Assembly: GCA_013400975.1 (NCBI GenBank)
Contig: WBMZ01000355.1
Location: 124,001-188,000 of the forward strand
DNA length: 64,000 nt
Reading direction: 5' to 3'
From: Atrichornis clamosus
Lineage: Eukaryota > Chordata > Aves > Passeriformes > Menuridae
Shown here piece after piece: positions 51,401 through 63,850 of the stretch. A program made the position numbers and the translations under genes. The notes below the pieces were generated by a model. It did not search any database and was not told where the DNA came from. It saw only the letters and a list, made by a program, of their open reading frames with translations. Positions within the stretch are counted from its first letter, which is position 1, and each line of letters begins with the position of its first letter.

Positions 51401-52595
51401 TAGTGATGCGCAAGTAAGTTGAGAGACAGTAGATAAAAAGTGCCTATGACCTCATATGTTATCTCTTATGAAGATGGCTATGATAAAAATATATATTGCT
51501 CTTTCATAACTTGCCTGAGAGAGCAAATCAATGAGAACATAAACTTGTATTAAGTTGAATGGTTATGGAATTCATTATCCTGCACAATTAAAAATAATAA
51601 ATGCAGAAAAAGTGCAGTGATTTATATAATTTAAGTATCTAATTTAATGGTAATTTGCTACCTTACAGGCATTTTTTCATATGGCATCAGTCACATCTTG
51701 ATAAATCTGGCCTTTCATTCAATCATTTTATGTAGAAAGAAGCTGAACTGTGCCTCAAGATGGAAAAACTTCATATTACCGGGATGTTTGATGAATACTG
51801 GAGGAATTCAGCAATGACATTCTTGCATCCATTACAAATCTTTGTAAGCCATATGACATGTGGCAAAGCTTAGACTTTCTTTCTCACACCATACACGGCC
51901 CATTTGGCCTGGGTCTTGTGTCAGATAAAGTCTGCTCTGTAAAGGCAGCAGCTACGTAACCAAAAGGCAAGGAAAAAACACCAGATCCAGGGAGACACAG
52001 TGCAGGACAAATTTTAAATCTCTCTCTTTCTTGGGTGCTACTTTAAAAGCACATTACCAGCAAAGCTTCACTGCAAGCCCTGATTATAGGTCTGGTAACT
52101 CAGCCTTTGAATAAATATAACTCTTACACACACATATGGTCTATAGCTTTTATCTAGGCACTTGAACATTAAATACCCTTCTGAAATGTTTATTGTATAG
52201 TATAACACTACACATCCTTTATTATGCACATATGCAAGGAAAGCAAGGATTTTAAAAGAGAAATCATACCTAGGAACATACCAAGCTAGAAAGGGCATTA
52301 CCAAGTCATACAGGCTCTTCTATATAATCAAACTGAGTGCCAGTTGAGCACTGAGAGAGTTATGGGGAAGAAAAGAATTTTGAATACTGTCTGCAATTTG
52401 CTAAACCTGAAACATTTTACTAGCATAAAAGGCTTATCTGTTGTATCACTCACATTTTTATAGTTTTGAATAAACAGCGGACACCTTTATTAAAAATATA
52501 AACAATTTTATTCTTAACCACTTTTAATTTCATAATTGCCTTTTTTCATTACAGATAATATTTGTTTCCTGTAAGAGAGAATAAATTATACTTAC
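48417..52595. other. Intron stretch without recognised gene
   Basis: AT-rich intron. 50240-50570 is richer in GC and open on both strands (95 codons plus, 64 codons minus). No domain is recognised, and it might be a decayed repeat. No exon was seen before the DLG2 donor at 52595. Confidence 0.55.
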
Positions 52596-52646
52596 CCTCT
52601 CCAAAGTAATTTCTTCAAATTCATATTCAATTTCTGTTCCATTGAC
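52596..52646 (-). CDS. DLG2: DLG2 (PSD-93) internal exon, linker and first strand of PDZ1
   Basis: This 51-bp exon on the minus strand reads VNGTEIEYEFEEITLER, exactly 17 codons in phase 0/0. It joins in frame to the exon at 8933-9057 to give ITLER-GNSGLGF, the usual start of DLG PDZ1. The acceptor is a good polypyrimidine tract, CATTTTCTTTAG, just above 52646. The donor is a strong GTAAGTATA just below 52596. The residues between the N-terminal region and PDZ1 differ among paralogues, and EIEYEFEE fits DLG2. The exon provides the short linker and beta-strand A that close the PDZ fold. Because it is a multiple of three with symmetrical phase, exclusion would keep the frame while removing strand A. 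Whether that happens cannot be told from the sequence. The preceding exon, expected to encode a segment ending DTIPY, was searched for by eye to 64000 and not seen. Confidence 0.95.
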
Positions 52647-53371
52647 CTAAAGAAAATGAAATCAGAAAGTTCCTTAAATGCACACAGAAGGTAACTTCAT
52701 AGGCATACTGTACAGCTATTCCAGTATTATGAGTTTACTGAAGCACATTTTAAAAAATATAGATGAGGATTTCTAAATTACAGACTACTTAGCTCCCCTT
52801 TGTCTTGGATGGTGTGTAATCAAGCCTATAAATTTGAAACCAGTAAAAGTTCAGTATGTAATGAATTATAAATCACTTATGTAATATGACTGATACTTGA
52901 TATAGCGTGCTTGAGGACTTGATGCAAATATTTAAATACTTTCCAAGATAATAGTTTCAAGTAAAAATAGAAGACTTTTTTCTAATATTCTCACAAATGG
53001 AAGAACTATGTATTATCTTATGAACTCCAATTTACATTGCAATACATAAATGGACAGGAAATTCATCATACTTATGTAAAAATCCCTCACTGATACACAC
53101 ACTGAAATACATCTTGTTTACTGTATAAACCTAGGGCAAGAACATGACAGAGGACCTTTGCAATAGACAGTTGAACGGCAAAAAGGCACCGAATGTTAAT
53201 GTAATTCTTACGCTGAGTCTCAGTGTCAAAATAAATTAAGCTACAATATGTAGAGCACCAAAATGGATTGCACAGGACAAGAAATCTATCAGCTGAAGAC
53301 ATGACACTGATTTAAACAGCATTCGGAAACCTTGTTCCAGTCTGACACGCATTTTTTTTTTTGTCTCTCCA

Positions 53372-53475
53372 GGCAAGTCACTTAACACACCTTTCTACTT
53401 TTCTCATTTCTTAAATGGGTGCAGTACTGCATCTGAGAAAGCTACAAAGGCTGACTACATTGTAAGCAAACTGCG
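53372..53475 (+). mobile_element. MIR/L2-like ancient retroposon relic
   Basis: 'caggcaagtcacttaacac', then 'tttctcatttcttaaatgg', then 'gcagtactgcatctgag' follow the MIR/L2 order (gggcaagtcacttaacc ... tttcctcatctgtaaaatgg ... agtacctacctcatag). The copy is strongly diverged. Confidence 0.5.
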
Positions 53476-56400
53476 GAGCAATGAAAATATTTCTATCATT
53501 AAAATCTCAGAAGAATTTCATAGCATCACTTCGATACAACTAGTCAGCAATTTTTTGACTTGGCCAGGAAATACTGATTAATTAAAAAAAAAATCATGCT
53601 GTTTTAGTTTTTGTAATGATAGGATATGTCCTGGAAAATAGTTTTGCTTTAATGCTTTACTTAATTTATACTTAATGAAAAAAAAATATATTTTGCAAGA
53701 CCTAAACTGAAGCAAAGCATTGAGATTGACTTGATCTTGGAGGAACAAACTTGTTATTTCTCAGAACAAGAACATTTATTACTCCTCCCCACTCCCAACT
53801 GCTAATTTTCTGTATTAGATTTCTAACTGCAATCATAAAATGCTGTACATAAATCATTCTTTATCTACTCAAGCACCTTTCAAATGTAATTAGGTACTTC
53901 TCTTGTGAATATTATAACAAGGTACATGTATCTACCAAACAAAAGCTTCCTATAAAACCCACCAACTATTTAATTTGTCTGCAATTCAAGATCTGATAAA
54001 CCATGAAATCAGTAACAGAAATACAATCCCCAGAATCTGTGTTGGAAAGGAAAGAAGGAGAAAAGTCCAAACAAACAACTCATTCTTAACAACTGAATGA
54101 AAACACAGCATCAATGAATAATATTTGTGTGAATAATAATATTATTATATTTAATGTGTGCATAATGTTTGGGATTTTTACTTTATTACAATCTGGTAAT
54201 CACATCATACTACACTAAAACTAGAGATGAACAAAAAAAAAATTATTACAGGATGTTTTCCTGTCCTATGTTATCAATTTAATGCTTTCTGCATAGAGTC
54301 TTTTCATAACATAGGCAACTTACTAGGTATGAACATCTTTATAGCTATCCCATTTTTCGTCCTTTCTTGTCTAATGATAATAAAATCAAAGCTATCTATA
54401 TGTCTCTGTTTTCATGAACTTCTCTTTCATCTTAGGTTGGTGGGTAGCTCTGATCTATGTCTTCAATTCCTCAGTCTTGCTCTATAAAGCTGTCTTTGCT
54501 TCACTGCTTATAATAGCTTTTCCTTTGCATTAAAAACTCGTTAGTGCAGCAAAATGGGAAAAAGAGGGATATGAGAAGTGAGCAACCTCTGCGTAAAGAT
54601 GAAAGGAGAAAACACAAGCTGAATACTCAATTTGTATTTGCACACAAACGGTATCTTGCTTATGATCATCTGAGGGGTTTCTATTATCATCCACAGTGGC
54701 GATTCTGAAAATGTCTTCAATTCAAATCGAAATTAATTGCAGCAGAGATCCATTATCAGGTTCCATAGCAGCAGGGGTGATATGAATTAAAAAGTTGATC
54801 TTGATCCAGCTCCTTTTGTTATTTAAACATACATGTCTGCATGCGCAGTTCACTGCCCTGTTTGTTTTGCTGGTTGCTCAGCAGAACAATGCAGTTATTT
54901 CATAAAGGATCTAATAAGATATTGTACCCACCTGAGGCAGGTGGAATGATGCTGCATGCAGTACCATTCATTGCTAGCACCATTTTATTTCATATTTAGA
55001 CTCTCTGGCTGCACCTACACTGCTAAATTATAGTCAGTTTCCAGCCAAGTCTCAGTGCTTAGGGCTGTTTCTGTCTGGAGCCTGCTGGAAGCAAATAGCC
55101 AAGGAATGAGCCAACAGTTAAGCAGGAAGAGAAACATGGCTCCAGAACTGGAAATGGCTTGTTGGTGCCCTCATTTAGGAGCATATGGACATACCCTCTG
55201 TTTTTGTACATTTTAACTTGACAGTCTCTGGCCTGTCAAAACACCTAAATAAGCTGTCTGAACCTGCAACTTCAATTTCTTGCAAGTAGTGGCAACCTAT
55301 TGTTGCATCTTTCTTCATGCAAGTTTTCTAATCCTACTTTTATATCAGATTGCAGCAAGAACACAAAGCAAAATTTACTATAGTCTGCATGATTTTAGAT
55401 AACTATGAAAAATTCCAAACATTTTCATACAGTTTTCTCTTCTCCACAATGAAAGAAATCATCAGCACTTCCCAGTTACTTGGAAAAATTCTTTCTCAGG
55501 AGTGCAAGCTTGTCATTACAGATATCTTTAATCTCAAGAAAAATTTACATTTATAATGCTGAAATGTGAGGTAGTCAACTCTATACTCAAGTGAGAAAAA
55601 ACAGGCACGTGGAAGTCTTAATTCATTTCATCCTACACTAGAAATCTCAGGTAGGTGAGATGAATTGTGCCCTGAGGTTTCTTTTCACTATGTACAAACA
55701 GAGTCTAAAAATGATGTGTGAAGTTTGGTGAGCACTTGCCTTAGATCTGTTTTCTCTGCATTTCTCCTGGCTATAGATGGGTAACAAATTTCTGCTTAAG
55801 GGATGCTGTATGTTTTTCATAATTATGCACCACTGAAAGGCCAGATCTCTGGTTTAGCAGCTTCTCTGATTGCTTTTTTTGGGCTTGTCTGTACCTGTAA
55901 CTGGCAGCACATGCCCGGCACGATATCCAGCACCTGCTCCCACAAGCCCAACCAGTTAGGATATCCACAAGGAAGAATTCAGTCTTTCCCCTTCTCCGAA
56001 AGCTCAGAGCCAAGATACATTGCTGTTGGCTTCCCTCTCTAATTTGGGACACTGATGTCCACTCTTCTGAGAAAGAAGCTCAACACCAGCTGTGACAGTA
56101 ATGGGCCCACAGGACTGCAGCAGGAGCAGGTAAGAGGTGCCCAAGATGAGGTTCATGGGAGGACACAATCAATTGCATCCCATCTTCAAGACAGGATCTG
56201 GAATCAACATGTGTCCCATCCAGGAATATGTTTTATTTCCGGCAGAAGGAAAAAGGTACTTCCAACCAGGACAAAATGTAGAAGTGCTACATGGGAGCAG
56301 ATGTGCTTGAAATCTTTAGATAATTTTGAGGGCCTCTGTTGCATTGCCAATACACACTTGTAATATAAGAAGGTTCTCAGCCTCCTGAGCTTACATTATG

Positions 56401-57703
56401 TTCATGATCCAGAGGGTGATGAATGTACAGCCCTTGTAGAATAAGTTACCATAATTTAATTAAGCCCCAAACGTTAAATCAACTCTTGCAAAGGCAAGGT
56501 AACAGTTGCCTTTCATTTACAGTTGCACCTCTTATTCTAGAGGACTCTCCAAAACTTTTGACAGGAAAATATCTTTAACAGAGAGATGTAATGTATGGTA
56601 ACTATCTAGGCTCATCATTCAAGAGAGATTTCCTGGTGAAGCTCTCATCACTATTAGAGTTCATTTATCTTTCCAAGAAGAAAGCACTAGTCATCTTCAA
56701 ATGACACTTACTTTCAGGAGAATGAGAAAAAAGAAACAGGTAAACAGAGGTCTTTATATATTATTTTGTGAAAAATCTGAAATAAAGCCCAGCATACAGA
56801 ATGCCAAAGCAAGGACCTGACAAACTCAGATTTGTTTGTTCCTTTATGTGAAGATTTTTACTCTTTACAGGAAGTTTTTCTCCTTTACTGCAGTTTAAGG
56901 GTGACATAAGCAGCTGAAGTAGTCCCTTAATGAAAATCAGCTCCACAGATTACGCTAGACTCCTAAATACCTTGAGAAAAACATTCTGTTGGGTTTTTCA
57001 TTTTCTGCCACATACTTTGCCACTTTTTAAAGACTTTTAAAGGTTTTTTCTCTCATAATAATAATTTGATACTAATTTATTGTACTTCTGCAATTATTTG
57101 ATTCAATGGACCTGTTTACACTTGAAAAGTAAGCATTGCATCATTCTTTCTTGCTATACTTCTACCCTACTACAACTGGATCCACCCACTCAATAAGATA
57201 TACATTGCATCATACTAATTTTAATGATAAGAACTGTATTATGATAGCGGCAACAACAGCATCAAAACATGTACAATTTATACAACTGCAATATTTCAAA
57301 ACCACTATACCTATCCTTTCTAATAGAAAATGTCATTATAGATGTTTGTTATGCTTAGTCTTATTTCAAGAGATTATTTTGCCTAAAAATTACTACATCT
57401 GTAGACTTATTATAAGCAATAATAATGTATTTAATTAGATTTTTTTTTTCATCCATCTTCAAGAAAGTAGACTGCTGCTTCTACTTCTATTGTCATATGC
57501 ATAGGAAGATAACTACCCTGCCACTGATTTTCATTCAACGTGCAAATTTTATTCCTTTGCCTGTATGGTTTCACCAGTTGTCTAATTACCTAAACCTTAG
57601 TAGAATACAAAATTGCCAAATTCTTGTTGTGCAATTAACCCCAGGACATATTCGTACTTTTAAAAATTTCTGATTTGTTGTATAACAAAGATGGTAATAG
57701 CAT

Positions 57704-57800
57704 CAGAGAATCATAGAATGGTTTGGGTTGGAAGGGACCTTAAAGATCATCTTGTCCCAACCCCATTGTCATGGGCAGGGGCACCTTCCACTAGACCATG
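57704..57800 (-). mobile_element. CR1 LINE 3' terminus
   Basis: The plus strand shows 'agagaatcatagaatggtt', 'tgggttggaagggacctt', 'aaagatcatcttgtcccaa', 'gcaggggcaccttccacta': the reversed last ~100 bp of CR1. It has few changes, so it is relatively young. Only the 3' end inserted. Sense to DLG2. Confidence 0.93.
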
Positions 57801-58599
57801 TTATTTTACATTTCAGAGACATCAAGCCCATTTGGGTATCTAATAAGTATTAGATTTAAATAGCCTTTCACAATTTCTGTTTTGTCAGCAAAATCAAAGA
57901 GTGATCCTCATTTAGCTTTTTGACATATCCAGATTTGTGTTATTTCTTTATTAATTGTCAAAGAAAAGCTGCTGATGTTCTTTTGATGTTGCTTTCCAAA
58001 ATCAATAGAAGTTTTCTTTCTCACTGTATATAAACATACAGCATCCTGCTTTCTCTCACTTCAAATGTGATGACTTTGTCTTTTCAAGCTGTCCTAAAAA
58101 GGCTGCCAGCAAGTTTTTCATGCTACTCTTCTTTATCTGAGTGCATTTTATGGACTTTTTATACAAGATATCTCACATCTATTTTTAATTGCAGTGCATA
58201 ACTAAGCCCATTTCCTCCTTTTTACCCATGTTTTCTTTAGGAAAAAAGGACAATATGTTAAGCTTTTTGAATCAAATTTTACCATAATCTAAAACTTTCT
58301 TGCCGTAATATGACTGTTCTGGTGTGAAGAATGAAAAGACCACCCAGTTTTCAAAGAAATGTATACTTTATCAGGAATAGGTCTTTGTGGATCCTTCCAC
58401 AGATGCCCATGGAGCACTAGACCACCAGTCACTGTACCTCCTTTATGGAACATATAACCCTCAACATGCAATTAGCAGAGCTCCAAGAAGCCAAATCCAG
58501 CTCTTGGTCAACACCTGCAAAGATCTGCAGTACAGTCACAATCAACTTGCACCCTGCTCAAAGAGTGCTTTATTTACTCATTCTTTTCTTCTTAGATGT

Positions 58600-59300
58600 C
58601 TCTTATATGCTTCAGGACTTAAGTTTTAGCCAGCCTCTTCTTCACTGTTTATCACAATACTCATCCTTTCCTCTTTCTGCCTCCCTCACTGTTATCCTGG
58701 CCTTTCTTGTTTTAATTCCCTTGGAAAAAATATCCATTTAGCAAGTAATCATAATCACTCTTCTCTGGCTGATTCCCAAATTGCAATTTTATTTTACCAT
58801 ACTCCATTTCTCAACTCTTGTTCAGAACAGTCCTGTTTTCTGTATCTATTGTGAATCACCAACTCCTAGCTGTAATTACAACTTCTCAACTTCAACTCAG
58901 CCTCCACTGCTTTCTGATTTTCATTCCTTTCAGTTCTTTTTCAACTTTTTACTTCCTTCTTATTACCTCTCAAATTTGTTCTCTTTTTCTCTCACACACA
59001 GATGCATACACACACATATCAATTTAAACTTACTTTGTCTAATCCCACTTCATCCAAAGCATTATTCATTATTAGTGTTCTACCTTCTCATTTTTCCAAC
59101 TAAACTTTAAAACATCATCTTCTCCCATGACTCCTATTAAGCCACTCATACACTCCATGTTCCTTGATTCTTTTCACTAATGCTTCACCTGCTTGACCTT
59201 TGTGTCATGATCTTGTCAAAATAAGGGATTCTCTTCTGGTTTTCCCTACTCACTGCTCTCACTCCTCACAATTTCACTATTTGGCAACAATTCTGATTTA
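58600..59300 (+). other. Pyrimidine-rich stretch with chance open frames
   Basis: The plus strand is dominated by C and T (cctcttctt, cctttcctctttctg, ctctttttctctcacac). This leaves overlapping frames open (58445-58741 and 58781-59110) whose products are Leu/Ser/Phe-rich with no domain. No gene is supported. Confidence 0.5.
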
Positions 59301-59980
59301 TTTTTTTAGCTGTTTTGTTACCACAGAGCTGACACTTTCTACAGTATGAAAAACAAATATTTTGATACCCTTCTCCAAGGTATTGTTATTTTATGAGGCT
59401 TACAATGAGCCATGAATTTTTTTTTTTTACCTTCTCTTTGTTTTGTCTATATTCTGATGTTGGCCATATACAGCAAAGAAAACTGCCTTTGTGGTTGTAA
59501 GTGTGAGCACTTGATACAGCAAATGCAGACTTAACACAAACCTCCCAGTTTTATAAGCACAATATAGGGGCAGATAAAAGTAGAGATCATGATTTCAAAT
59601 AGGGTTCACAGTAAATTGAAATGAAATTACACCTGTGTAATTCTGTTTAGGCTAGCATTTCCAGCTTGTACAAAATTAGTACCAACAAAAGAAGAGCATG
59701 CAGTTCAGCTCTGGTACTTACAACCTTCTCTCTTATGCTAAGAGAAATTCATATACAATCATATAACCTAGCTAAAGGGTAGATATCTAAGTTAAGAAGT
59801 GATACAGGCTTTTTTTTGTTGTTTAAAGGTACTGGAGAGAGGAATCAAGAGGGGATGATTTATCCCACGTATCTTAGTCTTTGGATGGAACTGTCATTTA
59901 AACAACCTGCTTGCCCACTGACTATATGGAGGCATTTTAGACTTCTAGGATTTGCATTCTAAAAAAATTATTTTTCAAAA

Positions 59981-60047
59981 TTATGGCAGGAGGTTTGGAA
60001 CTGAATTATAATTAAGGTCCCTTCCAATCCGAACATTTCTGTGATTT
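59981..60047 (+). mobile_element. CR1 LINE 3' end, decayed
   Basis: 'ttatggcaggaggtttgga' followed by 'aattaaggtcccttccaat' and 'acatttctgtgattt' matches the CR1 3' terminus (gcaggggggttggactagat ... aaggtcccttccaac ... ttctatgatt). Confidence 0.72.
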
Positions 60048-62559
60048 AATGAAAATTCCTTATATTTTTGTATCATAAACTTAGAATACATGTAAGTGCA
60101 GGAATTTAAAACAGTACATTCCAGAGAACTCGATGCAATAATTTCTTTCCATAAAATCACATTCTTTCTTGTACAATTTAGGTCATTTACTATACAGCTT
60201 CAGAAGTTCACAATCACTTCACCTTTTAATTTCTTCTGTGCTTCTGCCATTGCTGACATGGTAATATATGAGTTATCACAAATGCTCAGTCTGTTAGGTT
60301 ACTCTATCTCTGCTCTATTTCAGTTTCAGAAGAAAACCCATCAAACCTTTCAAAAATTCGAACAGCTCATACATTTTATAGAAATTATTTTTCTCATGTA
60401 ATATATCATTCTATGCACAAGATATATAAAAATGGAAAATTGCTCTTGCTTGATTTACCTTATTTCATCAATAAAGATTATAAAATATTTGTAGGTTTGG
60501 ATTTAGAAGGTTATTTTAATAATGTTTAATACTTTTTTTTGCATAATTTGATTTTAAAGGTTGGTAACTGTAAGAACGTTTAAAAGGCAGAACTTAATAC
60601 ATAAACTGTGGGTTAAGTTTGATTCACTTAAACACAAGATTAAATTGTCTCTCAGTCTTAGGGAGAAATCAGTAGCACATTAACTTGCAAAATTTTAGGC
60701 AAGGGAAGAATAGTATGAATTAACTTCATTCTTTGGTATCCATTATGTGTTTATATAGAAGTCATATAATGAAATATATATAATAGACATAATAGGTATT
60801 CCCCATTTCTGTAAATATACAACCAACATAATCTAAACTCTTACAGCTTGCTAAATGGGATTATACTCTGACTCATATTTTTGTGCCTAAAATTGTCTCC
60901 CAGTACCTTTGTTTAGCTTTGAGAGTTAATACACCTTTCACTGCTCTCTCACCCCACTGCCGATGAAAAAACCCCATAATCAATGAATTCTCTTGAGTTG
61001 TTTTGTTCTCATGTGTTAACTCTAGCACAAGCACTGAAGGCTAAACTACACTGCCAGCAGCACTGGTGCAATCCCACTGGTGTCCCTGCGTTTGCACTAG
61101 CGTAACTAAGTTACATTTATTCATATGTGGATGCACTTACACCTGCAGGGGGGGGACAGCTCTGAAAAAGTAAAGAAAATATGCGCACAAATAGTAACAT
61201 TGAGTAATAAGAAATATTCACATACATAAATGACATGTACATTTATAACAAATATGTATTCCACAGCACAAGCTTTCTATGCATGACTCGCTTTACAAGT
61301 ATTTTATAGCAGCAGAAAGGTCCACTATTTCTCTTAAAATCTTGAAGACTCTTTAATGTATATATGGGCAGGGACCCTCAGTCCTCTGCACTCTGCAGCT
61401 AAAAGCACAGCAAAACAGCTCTCTCACATCCAACTAAATTTGCTGCAGGGAAAAAAAAAGACATTTCGAATGGCTGAGACAAAATCTGCTTCTCCTCCCG
61501 AGCTCAGAGAAAGAAAATTGATGTAACTGTTGTTCACAGGGATTAACAGGGTACACCCTGGGAAGAAGTTAATACAGCCCGACTGATCATTACCAGTCCC
61601 AATGTAAGCCTAGCCAATATTCAGCAAGCTGCTCCAAATGCTTCTCAGGCTTTCTTGGTAGGAAAAACCGGTTTGAACCAGTTTGAGAGAATTTGAATTT
61701 TTCATAAAGATTTTTTCAATTTAAATCTAAGGAGAGAGAGAAATATCACTTTCATCCACCTTCAAGCTAATTTCTGGCACAATAATGAAATCTTGAAAGC
61801 TGAACTTGAAAGTTACTCTGAAAAGAATTTCTATACATTTCCCCAGTATTCTAAAGAGAAAAAAAAAAAGTATTAAGATTACCTATTAACATACAACAGC
61901 AGAGATGAGAGAAACTTTACTAAAGAACTGAGGAAAAAGCTAAAAGAAAGCTGCAGAAAAATGCTGACACATAATGTTCTTTAAAATAAGCATAAAAATG
62001 TTGCAATGCTCTCTCACTTTAAGAAAGCAGTGATTAAAAAAACTATGGTACAAGAAATACTCTAAGAATATTTTTGCTACACTGAAATGCACAACTCCAG
62101 CACAGAAATACTCTGAAAATGTTTAATATCATGCAATACTGCTTTAAAATGTCAAGTATTTCATCATTTCTTTCCAGAAGTAGAGCATATTTTACCACTT
62201 ATATGAAGTATCTTTACTACATTCTCCATAGGTTTCTTGACATAATGAAACCCATAATTTCCACATTGAAACCAAACTATTTGGCAGCAGAGATATAGAA
62301 AATACTGTGGTTCTTATCTCAACAGTATGTAACAAAATCAGTGGCCAGTGAACATCATAGCTAGATTTGTGTATAAATTATCTTGTGGACACCAAATGCT
62401 CTAATATGCACAAGGCCACTAACCAGACATTTTACTTACCTTTACTACACTGTACATGCTCCAGCATGTTTGCTCCACAGACAAGTTATTTTTCAGGATT
62501 AAATATTTTCTGCCTCATGCCGAGTTCATCACAGAAGCCATCAGCCCAAGGGTATGCGT

Positions 62560-62562
<3 letters not shown>

Positions 62563-62610
<48 letters not shown>
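62563..62610. repeat. (CA)24 microsatellite
   Basis: A perfect 48-bp CA tract following 'gcgtgcg'. It creates His/Thr-repeat open frames (62367-62810 and 62456-62680) that are artefacts. Confidence 0.97.
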
Positions 62611-62614
<4 letters not shown>

Positions 62615-63048
62615 CACAGAGGCACAAGGGCAAGTAAAGGAAACCCTTCCTGCCCCAGGGAAGCCTCAGCTCCTGGCTAAGCGTGGCACCCAGCACTGCA
62701 GGTCAACTGGAGAGCACCTTGCAGCCTGGGGAGGGCATCACTGCCTGCGGGGCTCGGACACACTGCAGGATGCAGGGAACGAGCATCCTGGCATTGTTAA
62801 CAAGACTTAGGAGAGCTCTAGGTGAGGAATAAAAGGTGTGGAAAAAGAAGGGATAGAAGTGGTTTGGAGAGGAAGAAGCACAGGAAAACAAAGGGGAAAG
62901 TGGATAAAAAGAGGCCAATCACAAGAAGACAAGGCTGGTCATTTCACTTCCCTGTCCAAGCCCTGTGCGGGCTGAGCATCTTCTGTCATGTCATCTATTA
63001 AACTTCATTTCTTCCTATTTTCTTGGGTGAGGGGGTGCTCTATTCTCC

Positions 63049-63075
63049 TGTGTGTGTGTGTGTGTGTGTGTGTGT
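63049..63075. repeat. (TG)13 microsatellite
   Basis: A perfect 27-bp TG tract, complementary to the CA tract 439 bp to its left. Confidence 0.97.
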
Positions 63076-63850
63076 AGGAGCTTGTGGTACCAGCAACTGG
63101 AGTGCATGAGGGTGCCTACAGCAGTGGGTGATTGCCAGCAAACATCAAGCTGTGCTGACTGTGGAGTAGGTGCAGCAGACAGAAGGCAGGGGTGTGTTTG
63201 TGTGACTGGAAGTAAGACAAGGGGAGACGCTGGCTACTGAAGGGGCAAGGGATCCATGGCAATTGCACAAGAGCCTTTAGGATCCAGGGGTTTACTAAGA
63301 CCTATTTTCGTGTATTTGTGTTTTACTGTGCAGGAGGAAGAGTAATGATCCAGGGCCAGCTACTGGATGGACTACGTGTCTCAGTTACTGGAGGAATCTG
63401 ACCCATGCTAGAGGGATCACAGTCCCACAGGGTGTGTGTGTTTGTTGGTTTGTGCAAAGGGGTCTGCACCAGCAGCTGGAGAGGGGTTGCAGCCTCAAGT
63501 GCTTGCACACCCAGGTGCCATCTTCTGGGACAGCAGGGATCTGGGGCCAGGTCTGCTGAGCTGACCAAGTGTCTAAATCCAGCTTCTGGCAGTTTTCACA
63601 CCGTACACGTGAATATATGCGCACACACGGGGGAGGTGGACATGGTGAGGCCATTGGTTGTTTGAGGTTGGTGAGGACACTGTTTGTTTGTGTGAGCAGT
63701 GATGGCTGTGCTGTTCTGCTCAGACAGGGGTTCTGTGTGTGCCTGTGCTTACGGGGAGTACAGGGCCAGCCTTTCTACTGGTTGAGCACTGTGGCATGGA
63801 GTCGCACCAGCCTTGCCTCCATCTGGCTACCAAACTTAGCAACGCCCTAA
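63076..63850 (+). repeat. Degenerate GT-rich tandem-like repeat block
   Basis: GT-rich spacers recur near 63191, 63310, 63431, 63680 and 63733. Between them related phrases return. 'ccagcaactggagtgc' (63090) pairs with 'ccagcagctggagaggg' (63469). 'gatccagggccagctactg' (63347) pairs with 'gatctggggccaggtctgc' (63538) and 'gtacagggccagcctttct' (63758). 'actacgtgtct' pairs with 'accaagtgtct'. Spacing is irregular at about 190-220 bp, with the first pair near 380. The units are well diverged. The family is unknown to me, and open frames on both strands are probably by-products. Confidence 0.5.

Noticed and set aside
58445..59110. Overlapping open frames of 69-109 codons
   Set aside because: Pyrimidine-rich DNA with few stops. 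Products lack domains and the frames overlap one another.
62367..62810. 147-codon open frame
   Set aside because: It is carried by the (CA)24 tract and unsupported sequence around it. The His/Thr run is a repeat artefact.
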